Assembly (NCBI RefSeq): GCF_037102585.1
Contig: NW_027043832.1
Location: 39,137 to 103,136 of the forward strand
From: Saccharomycopsis crataegensis
Taxonomy: Eukaryota > Ascomycota > Saccharomycetes > Ascoideales > Saccharomycopsidaceae
DNA: 64,000 nt
Direction: 5' to 3'
Below are positions 11,156 to 19,346 of the stretch, piece by piece. Numbering within the stretch: position 1 is the stretch's first letter; each line of letters begins with the position of its first letter. The notes below the pieces were generated by a model, which did not search any database, was not told where the DNA came from, and worked only from the letters and a program-made list of their open reading frames with translations. Both the position numbers and the translations under genes were made by a program.

Positions 11156-11489
11156 CCAGGGTTCGGAAAAAGTCCCCAAAAATTCGCCTCTTTGGAAAAT
11201 ACACATTAGGGAGTTTGTTTGACTTTTGTGCACTTCGAGAAAAATTCTTCAAGATAAACCCATTGCTCATAACCGTATTAGTAAGCTTGTGTAAATCATC
11301 AATCGTATTGAAATGCACGCTCGCACGGTTCCCATAATACCAGTTAATTTTGAAGAGAAATGTCTCGACGAGATTGTGATCAAAATGTCCCCGGTTAAAG
11401 ACAAAAATGACGCGAAATCGCACATAACAATTTGCTCTTCCCATGCACAATACTCAAATAAACTACTTAATAATTCAAATATTCAATAC
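11156..11489 (+). other. Unassigned stretch with a short open frame from 11313
   Basis: A frame opens after the TAA at 11292-11294 and has an ATG at 11313. It runs about 59 codons to the solo LTR at 11490; continued past the LTR using one copy of the target duplication, it meets a TGA within about a dozen codons. It could be the 5' side of the degraded gene at 11772-12474, but the frames do not agree. I do not recognise the product. Confidence 0.3.
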
Positions 11490-11770
11490 TGTTGTAGTTT
11501 TGTAACTCTAGTTACAAAAGACATTGATAACAATAATATTCAATAATATTTATTCCCTTGTTATACTTGTTTTACTGGTTAACTATCTAAAGTATATAAA
11601 GGACAAACTCAGACTATGGGGGGCATGGCCCATATTTATATTAATCTCAATGAGTTCTAGAATGTTCCATGGAATTCTAGAAGGTTCCATAAGTTCTAGA
11701 ATGTTCCATGAGTTCTAGAAGGTTCCATGAACAATGACTAACCACATAACTTTGGATTGCCAACTCAACA
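11490..11770 (-). repeat. Solo LTR of the copia element (LTR-3)
   Basis: Complete LTR in reverse orientation with a perfect 5-bp target duplication AATAC (11485-11489 and 11771-11775). Carries about four units of the TTCTAGAA/GGTTCC repeat, with variant spacings. The clean duplication shows simple insertion followed by LTR-LTR recombination. Confidence 0.95.
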
Positions 11771-11771
11771 A

Positions 11772-12474
11772 ATACACCATAGCACCACGGAGAGCTTGAA
11801 ATCCAATTTTTTTAAATGTTGCAATTTTGTGGAGCAGGAGCAAAAAGATGAAAAGTACCGTACCGGTAGTGGAGGTGGTTATTCTAATCCCGAATTAGGA
11901 GAGCTCTACGAGAAAATTAAAGCACAAGCCTTCTCCAAAGAAGCTCTCAAAAAGGTCGAAAACTACAAAGCAAAAAAGGGTTCTAGCGGTTTCAAGATCA
12001 TTGAGATGAATGGAAAGGAAGTCGCGGGGTTCAGGGAAGTCATTGCAGACCACTTCTCTCCAACACCTTCTAAGAGGAAAAGAGGTCAAGGGTCTCCATA
12101 TTCTGATGCCACCGAAGGGCAGAGAACTCCGCGGCCAAGGATAGGGAGTATTGATGGTCAAAATAAGAATGACGCGATGATAGATGAAAATAATGAGGTG
12201 AGAGATGAAAATGGTAGACCTGAGGTTGCGCCTAAAGAAAAAACCACCGAGTGGATCACACCGAGGTTCTGCCAGCCTCAAATTTCCCTCCTAACTAACT
12301 TAGTTACTGGTATACAAAAGGAGCGCCATTAGGACAGAGATAATGTTATTGATTTAAATAAAAGAGTGACTGGTCTAGCCTCTACCCAAGCCGAATTAAA
12401 GAAAGACTTGGGAAGCATGGACAGTAAGTTAGATTTAATTTTAAAAGTCATTGGCAAAGATGCTCAACAACAAT
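11772..12474 (+). pseudogene. Unknown protein gene, 5' end disrupted, internal TAG
   Basis: An open frame of about 185 codons continues to a TAG at 12330-12332 and then stays open in the same frame for another 47 codons to TAA. The visible part is charged and hydrophilic: a Lys/Glu-rich start, a basic patch SKRKRG near the middle, an acidic Asp/Glu/Asn stretch, and a C-terminal segment after the TAG with leucine spacing suggestive of a coiled coil. The 5' end is lost at the copia LTR. I do not recognise it; a retroelement gag-like protein or a host gene remnant are both possible. Confidence 0.4.
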
Positions 12475-12598
12475 AAGTACTTTGCTTATATTTAAATGTA
12501 TGGAAAGGCAATTTTCTTTCACATGTAAATTATTAATGCTTGCGTATCATTTAGTCTAGAATACTCTTATATTACATAAATGATGGGAATTTGTTTAA

Positions 12599-12850
12599 CT
12601 AATCTTCAAATTCTCCGCAGCCCTCAGTATCAGAGTCTAGTCCTGCTAGATCATCGTAATCCTGAGAACACTCAACTTGTGGCTGTTCAAGATATTGCGG
12701 ACACTGTTTTCAATACTTGTGCGGAGTAAGCTTTCCCAAAGATGGGTGTTTGCTGGTAAGCGCTGTCACAATATATTGCTTTTCCAGGAATGGCAAATTT
12801 GATCCATTCTTCCAACTTTACATTTTTGGCATGGGCACTATCATGAACAC
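12599..12850 (-). pseudogene. Degraded open frame, possibly transposase-like
   Basis: Reverse strand, ending TAG at 12599. The C-terminal part is an acidic tail (DYDDLAGLDSDTEG). Upstream, in another frame, about 50 codons read coherently (KLEEWIKFAIPGKAIYCDSAYQQ), so one frameshift separates two parts of one former gene. The right side stops where a copia LTR fragment begins. The pattern of a conserved block plus acidic tail would fit a transposase C-terminus, but this is a guess. Confidence 0.35.
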
Positions 12851-12859
12851 TTCCATTGG

Positions 12860-13010
12860 TTGGGCCATGCCCCCCATAGTCTGAGTTTGTCCTTTATACA
12901 ATTTGAATAGTTAACAAGTAAAACAAGTATAACAAGTATAACAAGGGGATAAATATTATTGAATATTATTGTTATCAATGTCTTTTGTAACTAGAGTTGA
13001 AATTACAACA
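12860..13010 (+). repeat. Truncated copia LTR (3' portion)
   Basis: Begins inside the LTR at GGGCCATGCCCCCC and ends GAAATTACAACA. It lacks the entire 19-bp repeat region and has small changes, including one duplicated ACAAGTATA unit, so it is an older relic than the other LTR-3 copies. Confidence 0.85.
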
Positions 13011-13119
13011 GAGATAAAGAGTAAAGGTTAACTGGAACAAGCCCAAAAAAAAAAAAAAAAATCCTGTCGGCGTTTCCCGTGAAAAAGCCAAATTTGAATT
13101 CACGGTGTTTGTAAATTTA
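13011..13119. other. Intergenic stretch with an A-run
   Basis: Contains an 18-base A-run near 13046-13063. I see no gene or recognisable element here. Confidence 0.5.
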
Positions 13120-13370
13120 GGTGTTTTATTAGTGGAGACTATAAACATGGAGAATTTTTCACGGTCGGCTTTATATAGACCTAGGCCGATTCAGAAGAGG
13201 GTAACCAACCACGCGAGTGGTATGGTGAATCGTAGCACTTTTCGAGCCTGTCTATTATTAGTGTAAACAATAAACATTGGAAACATTTTATTAAGTCAGA
13301 TTTAAATGGACCTTGGCCGATAAAAAATAATTTAACCAACCATGCACATGAATGGAATGATAAGTCGTCT
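13120..13370 (+). repeat. Short dispersed repeat R6, two tandem diverged copies
   Basis: The first copy (13120-13245) is close to 11040-11155 reversed and contains a hairpin ACCAC-GCGA-GTGGT. The second (13250-13370) is more diverged. The pair lies directly 3' of tRNA-Val; another R6 copy lies 3' of tRNA-Ile. Confidence 0.55.
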
Positions 13371-13384
13371 CAAGACATAAAAAA

Positions 13385-13456
13385 TGGTCTCACAGAGATT
13401 CGAACTCTGGATCCTCAAGGAGTGAACTTGATGCGGTACCACTGCGCCATAAGACC
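13385..13456 (-). tRNA. tRNA-Val(CAC), no intron
   Basis: A 72-nt cloverleaf: acceptor GGTCTTA/TGAGACC, anticodon stem TCAAG/CTTGA, T stem CAGAG/CTCTG with TTCGAAT loop, discriminator A. The loop TTCACTC gives anticodon CAC. Position 37 would be T, where tRNAs nearly always have a purine, so either the assignment or the gene's function deserves caution. A gypsy LTR begins 13 bp upstream. Confidence 0.75.
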
Positions 13457-13469
13457 AACTTATGGTTGT

Positions 13470-13800
13470 TGTTATATTATGGGATCATGGTTAGGTTGTG
13501 TCCTGGTTACCATCGGTATGGTACCATACGGAACCCATGATCGGCATTACCTCATCGAGGTATTACCTTATCAAGGTATCACCTTATGTTCCACCCCTTA
13601 TCTTTTAGTCCTTTATTCCGGGAAGGGGTCCAACACCCCATTATTAGTTTTAATCATTTTATTTATATAAGGATTCAACATTCCTTTAGTTTAGACCTTT
13701 ATTTAGTTTAGGAAGGACAAGTCTCTTTGGATATAAAATACTGCCTGTAATCTCCACTTGATTCCAGAATCTAGTGTGCCCTTGCACACTGATTGTAACA
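13470..13800 (+). repeat. 5' LTR of G3 (331 bp)
   Basis: TGTTATATTATGGG...ATTGTAACA, followed at once by the primer-binding site TGGTAGCACCACTAGG (about 13803-13818). It appears identical to the 3' LTR at 17949-18279 over the parts compared, which suggests recent insertion. Confidence 0.93.
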
Positions 13801-14629
13801 TTTGGTAGCACCACTAGGTTTAAGGACACCTCATCCTTGGTGCCCCGCGAAGTCTAGTTGGTTAACTCGGGATCTTAAGTGGAGTATGGCAGAAGAGCTT
13901 CCGGTGAATTATTGAAGTCGACGTGTGCTATCACAAGTTGACATGGAGTTATTGCTACGTTTCACCGTGGGGTTAGTTGCTTACTCGACCGAATAATGGA
14001 AGTTTTACGAACTATCAATGTTGCACAATCATGCTAAACGGGACAAAGCAATACTCTCCCCAGAATAGTCGTTCTGTGAATGGTCAGAAATAATAAGGTT
14101 TATTTATGAAACGACCTGAAGAGCGAACTAGGAGAACCCTTGAGTGGTCCACCATGTTCGGAATGTCCAAGGTGTCGTGAAAGTGATGTGCTGGAATTCG
14201 TCATAGGGTTCAGGAGCTAACAATACCAAACCAGAGACAGGCGCACGGTTGCAGTGGCATTGGTGTATAATGCTGTTCCTGGAGAAGACGTGGGTACGGT
14301 TTCGAAGAGATCAAGCTTAAGCTTGGCTGCATTATGCTAGCGAAAGTCATGGAAGCGAAGCTACGTGTCATCTCAGTGCAACTGAGTTGAACAATTTGTC
14401 ACTCACCCTTTTCTCACCACGGCATAATGGATGTACCCCCGTTGTGTTATATGAAGTATCTTTCCGACCATGACTATCTTACTTCGCTAGGTCGGATGCG
14501 ATAATGCGAATATGATTACAGTTACCTCATATACCTGCAGGACTCTGTCTTGGTTAATTCGTCAGAAAAGACGTCATATGTGTTTGTCTTGATTGTGTTG
14601 AAGATTTAACGCCACGCCAGGTGACGCGA

Positions 14630-15130
14630 ATTCCCTGACTGCTTTACATCGTTATAAATGAACGATGAAATTATTTTTGTTTGTGACTGTTGTCACCACA
14701 GGTGCTGTGGAAGCCCTGTCTGTTTTACTTCGTTATAAGAGAACGATGAAATTATTTTTGTTTGTGACTGCTGTCACCCCAGGCGCTTTGGAAGCCCTGT
14801 CTGTTTTACGTCGTTATAAGAGAACGACGTAACTATCTTTGTGTTGTGACGGTTGTCACCCCAGGTGCTGTGGATGCCCTGCTACATTACATCGTTATAC
14901 GAGAACGTTGTAACTTTTGTTTTTGACTTGTCACATGAGGAACTTTGGTGGCCTTGTGTATTTTAACGGGCAAAAAGAGAACCATTGTCTGCCTCCTTCG
15001 TGACTGGATTTTGTTACCTCAGGGCCACGGTGGCCCTGCGTATTTCACACCGTTGAGGAAAACGAGTGTTTGGTTTTATGATCGATTAGGATCACGTTAT
15101 AGGTGTCAAAATGACCCTGCTTATGGAGTG
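14630..15130 (+). repeat. Tandem ~80-bp repeats with conserved hairpins inside G3
   Basis: Six to seven diverging units, each starting near a ccctg motif. Three short stem-loops recur per unit: TTACRTCGTT/AACGAYGTAA with a 7-nt loop (14806-14832 is a perfect 10-bp stem), GTGAC/GTCAC, and CCACAG/CTGTGG. Units decay towards the right. The same array exists reversed at 6590-7030. No protein frame is maintained, so any role is likely at the RNA or DNA level. Confidence 0.85.
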
Positions 15131-17763
15131 GTTGAGATCGGAACAAATAGCCACTAACCACTCCCACAAGACGACGACGTGTTGTTTTGTTTATATTGTT
15201 TATTTTTGATGTTTATTTTTTTGCTTATTGTTAAGCCACATTTCTGAGTCAGGATCAAGAGCCGACTAGTTATGTTTGGGAAGGATTTTATTCCTCTCCT
15301 ATAAAATATTGGTGATTATTGAGGAGCCTAGGTCAAGGACCAAATAGTTAGAAAAGGTTACGATCTTAGAATCCTTACGCCGAAGATTGGTTTGTTTGGT
15401 GGTATAGTCATTATTTGTTAATTCCGGTATTCTAGTGCTGGAACGGAATTAATATATGGGTGACAACGGAATTGGGAGATAAAAGTCCCAAAGTTGTATC
15501 GGTTACGGAAAGCTGGTAACTATGGAGCGATGAGATAATAGCATCGCTTAGAGATTGTTGAGTTGAAATTATAGTAGTCACTAAAAGGTGATACGAAGCG
15601 ATGACGTGGAAAGTCGCTATTTGATGTTGGATCGAAGGAATGATCCTTACAGATGTATGGAAGATTGGAGAAAGGAAACTTTTACGATGACCAAGGCAAC
15701 TGGTGCCGAAGCTAGAGACGTTTAATAAATTGTGTTGTTCATGTTGCAAAGGAAGGTTCTGTCATATCGACAGTCTTACTAAATGTTGTTACGAACAATT
15801 GATTGAGATTGATGCATCCGTGGAAATTAAACGAGTGATTAAAGCCTTCCTGTGGGGATACTCGTCTGATAAGTTGGTCTCCAGTGTTCTTGTTATTTGT
15901 GCGGTAACGGAGATCATTGGTTCTGTGGGGTGACAATGATAGTAATAAAACAACGGTTTCGTTACTTCGAAAGGCCACAGTACAACATTACCTTGACACA
16001 TTGGAGCATTGGAACTTTCAACACAGAGTTTACAGGGAAGAGTTAATCTGCGGTTGATAAGGGTAAGTCCACAAGTTGTGTGAACAATGCAAACCACAGA
16101 AGGATGTATCAGTGTCAACTATTCGCGAGAACAGATTAGGAGAAAGCTATGTAAATTATCGTTTCCGGCTTGGTTGGCAACCTCCCTTGGGTCATGGGTA
16201 TTTCGATAATCGAAATAGAGCTCGACCATGGAGAGTCATTACTCGGGTTGCTTGGAATCTCCAAACCGAAGAATGAAGAGTCCTATTTGATTACCATGTT
16301 ACGGTGAAAAAAAAGGATAGCTGGTATCGAATCGGAATGCTAATAATTCCAAAGGGGTAATTGGAATAGCTCCGGAGTTAAGCGAGGATCGCGTATAAAG
16401 TGACAAGAAGCTGATATTGGTAACAGGATTAAGGCAGTGTCATAATCGTTGTCAAAGTTGTATAAGAGGTATACAACCCTAAGGTCGAACAGGGATTGTG
16501 CGTGAGCGATGTAATATATCGTGGAATCGCATTGGAGTGAATAAGGCCAGAAGAGTATGAACTAGGGCATGCTTTTGAACATTTCGACTGAAAGGGATAA
16601 GGTTGAGCCAAGAAGCTCTATCGTTGTCAATTGACAGGATAAGGGTTTTGATGATATATCCAGTTTTGAAAATTAAAGAATTGAAGGCTGAGAAGTGTTA
16701 ACCAGATGCGGTAAATGCACTAATGAAATGAACAATGTCCTAATGAAATGAACAAGGTACTTGATTAGATACATCACACTATTGAATCACTTAGAGAGGC
16801 CAAAAAATGTATTTGATCATTGACGTTACGAAAATATTGATTGTGAACTGTATCGTTAGGAGAAAGCGAGTTAATGGAATAACTAGCAGGACGATGGATT
16901 GACCGAGTACGGACTGGAAGAGGTCACTGGAGAGAATTCCCGACATCATCCATCGATCATATTAGTTCAAGTGACTTACTTCTTACAATGGCTAAGAGTG
17001 ATTAGAGCTAGGAAGCTCCGTCATAACTGCTAATTCCTGAGCTTATCTTGAACTAAAGGTATGCTAACCCTATTCACTGGGAACGTCGATGAGTCTTAAC
17101 TACTCCGCAATGAAATGACCTTTTTATGCATCTCGTGAGAATTGGATTGGAATAAATTTTGAGAAGACCAGAGAAGAAACTAAAGAAGAGAAGAATTTGG
17201 AATTCATGGTAATTGATACGTTGGCATTGTATGTCCAGGTTAGAAGTTTTGAAAGAAGTTAGTGATTAATTGATAAAGCTACCCATTGAATTAATGTGAG
17301 AGTTGGGAAGCTGACCGAGCTTACCGAGCCGACAGTTATTAGGTTATAAAGATCTTGGATTTTAAAAGATTTTGGAACTTGTCTAAGCAGGGTTGGAAGT
17401 ACTGAAGTTAACGATGATGAGAAGAATTAGCATGATTGTGATTCCTTATCCTTTTACTTCGTCCTCATCTCAGTTGGTTCCGGAATAGTATAACTTCGGA
17501 CAATTTGGTCCTTAGCAGTTTTAGTCAAGGCCGCTGTTGGTTTCTTTCGACCAAATGTGCACTGTTGTTGTTGTCCAATCACAAGCTTGGAAGACCTTGA
17601 AGAATTCTTATGAGTACTGGTACCATTGGAGAGAAACATGTTATGAAATTATGATAAAAGATAAATGAGCAGCTAATGGTTGAATCAAGTTCAACATTTG
17701 GGATTAGTGAAAGCTCGGAATGTTGGTTTGAATTAAAAAGGAAAACATATCGAAGACCCAAAT
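15131..17763 (+). other. Non-coding internal region of G3
   Basis: No open frame longer than about 110 codons on either strand, and none resembles gag or pol. The part 15130-16417 is shared (reversed) with 5229-6590; the rest, 16418-17763, occurs only here. It may be decayed pol sequence or unrelated captured DNA; I cannot decide by eye. Confidence 0.6.
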
Positions 17764-17948
17764 GACTGTTGATCTCGAAAAGGACTACGCGTTGTCATAT
17801 ACCCAGGAAAGGCAGACCCAGTACATGTTCCCCAAAACCTGGATTCGTTTAAATTCCTTATGAGAAACGGTTACAACTTCACGACGAACTTGATGACTTT
17901 ATGGCTAGTAATAATGATCGAGACGACTCATTCTCCGAGGGGGGATAA
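17764..17948 (+). pseudogene. Remnant of G2-type pol 3' end plus polypurine tract
   Basis: Clearly related at DNA level to 53898-54079 of G2 (shared gttgatctcgaaaaggacta, gacccagt, gatcgagacgactc), but with small indels that break the frame. It ends in GAGGGGGGATAA directly before the 3' LTR, the polypurine tract also used by G2. Confidence 0.85.
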
Positions 17949-18279
17949 TGTTATATTATGGGATCATGGTTAGGTTGTGTCCTGGTTACCATCGGTATGG
18001 TACCATACGGAACCCATGATCGGCATTACCTCATCGAGGTATTACCTTATCAAGGTATCACCTTATGTTCCACCCCTTATCTTTTAGTCCTTTATTCCGG
18101 GAAGGGGTCCAACACCCCATTATTAGTTTTAATCATTTTATTTATATAAGGATTCAACATTCCTTTAGTTTAGACCTTTATTTAGTTTAGGAAGGACAAG
18201 TCTCTTTGGATATAAAATACTGCCTGTAATCTCCACTTGATTCCAGAATCTAGTGTGCCCTTGCACACTGATTGTAACA
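17949..18279 (+). repeat. 3' LTR of G3 (331 bp)
   Basis: Follows the polypurine tract GAGGGGGGATAA. Same length and sequence as the 5' LTR in all parts compared. Ends two bases before the G1-B 5' LTR. Confidence 0.93.
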
Positions 18280-18281
18280 GT

Positions 18282-18486
18282 TGTTGTAGTATGGTTTGAG
18301 CGGCTGGTTATAGGCAACGACACACGTGCTCATAACCATAAGCTCATAACCATTAGTATATAATTATAGTCGTCGATTATGAAAAGTTTTCAATATATAT
18401 GATCTCTGGTTCTTCAGAGAGTAATTACTAAATCAATCCTAACCCGTGACTAACTACATCTAGTCTAGTCGCATCTTAATATAACA
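18282..18486 (+). repeat. 5' LTR of G1 copy B (205 bp)
   Basis: TGTTGTAGTATGG...ATATAACA. The primer-binding site TGGTAGCACCACTAGG follows at 18489. It differs from its own 3' LTR at about five substitutions and one 1-bp indel; copy C's two LTRs differ in exactly the same way. Confidence 0.93.
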
Positions 18487-18578
18487 ATTGGTAGCACCAC
18501 TAGGTTTTTAGTTTTACAGACTCCACTGATTAGAAACTTCTGTTGTCGTTTAATAGCATAGCTTGGTTATCCTAGTGT

Positions 18579-19346
18579 ATGACTGTATTTGGTTTAAGCC
18601 CTAGCTCAGACGAAGAAGATAATTATTCAGGCGAAGAAAACGAGATGAGTATGCCGGGTGGACCGTTGGACGATTCTAATCGTCTGTTGCTCATGGAGCT
18701 CGTTGAAATGCTTCACGGTAAAGAGAAGGCCGGTCGCGTGTTAGACCCTATGGAGGTCAAGTTTAACGGAAAGCCGTTTAGTACAGGGATGCTTGCCCGC
18801 ACTCCCATGGCATTGCATGACTTCTTCCAGTATGCAGAACACCAGATGCCACTTAATTGGAATGACAAGTATAAGATGAGTTTTATCGTGAGAAACGTGG
18901 CTCAAGATACTTTTAGAAGTTTTTCTTCTTTCTCTGACTCCTTGCCGTCAGATATCTCTTATAGAGCCTTTAAGGCTCAAGTGCTTGCGCACTTTTCTAG
19001 AGTTGATATGGTTGACATTTTGGAAAGAACATTGTGGACAATTGCGCAAAAAGGAAAAGCGCTTCTGTCCCACGTTGCTGAGTTTCAAGCGAATGTTGTG
19101 TACATTCCAGATTGGTCAGAACGTTCAAAAATTAATCGTTTTATCGATTCCTTGGACCCGCGTTTGCAGAAGCACATTGCAGATGCAGGACGCATTTATG
19201 AGAAATTAGATGATGTGATTTCTCATGCACTTAGTATTAATGATCTTACTGAAAGAACCATCCATACTCTGACTATCCCTATGCCGTCTACGTTTTCGCC
19301 TATGGATAGAGGTGGTCCGATGCCAATGGAATTGGATGCTTTGTAA
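18579..19346 (+). CDS. G1-B Gag (capsid part), ends at in-frame TAA
   Basis: 255 residues from the first ATG after the primer-binding site. An acidic N-terminus (SSDEEDNYSGEEN) is followed by a helical retrotransposon-gag-like capsid region. The TAA at 19344-19346 is in the same frame as Pol, and the zinc knuckle lies downstream of it; copy A has CAA here. So this is either a truncating mutation or a stop that must be read through to make Gag-Pol. The shared TAA in copy C is not independent evidence if B and C share a DNA ancestor. Confidence 0.9.
   Translation: MTVFGLSPSSDEEDNYSGEENEMSMPGGPLDDSNRLLLMELVEMLHGKEKAGRVLDPMEVKFNGKPFSTGMLARTPMALHDFFQYAEHQMPLNWNDKYKMSFIVRNVAQDTFRSFSSFSDSLPSDISYRAFKAQVLAHFSRVDMVDILERTLWTIAQKGKALLSHVAEFQANVVYIPDWSERSKINRFIDSLDPRLQKHIADAGRIYEKLDDVISHALSINDLTERTIHTLTIPMPSTFSPMDRGGPMPMELDAL

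Larger units (their letters stand above)
13470..18279 (+). mobile_element. Non-autonomous gypsy derivative G3, complete (4,810 bp)
   Basis: Two 331-bp LTRs, primer-binding site, polypurine tract and a 5-bp target duplication GTTGT (13465-13469 and 18280-18284). The internal 4.1 kb has no gag or pol frame. Its last ~180 bp match the C-terminal end of the G2 pol gene and share its polypurine tract, so G3 looks like a derivative that could be mobilised by G2 (inference). The right target duplication overlaps the first three bases of the G1-B LTR, so G3 arrived after G1-B, between it and tRNA-Val. Confidence 0.9.

Noticed and set aside
15432-16276. Several 65-110 codon frames in the G3 interior on both strands
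   Set aside because: No similarity to gag or pol by eye, and the two G3 copies do not keep them with the same ends.
19344-19346. TAA between G1 Gag and Pol as a proven readthrough site
   Set aside because: Copy A has a sense codon, and the stop separates the capsid from the zinc knuckle, so mutation is at least as likely.
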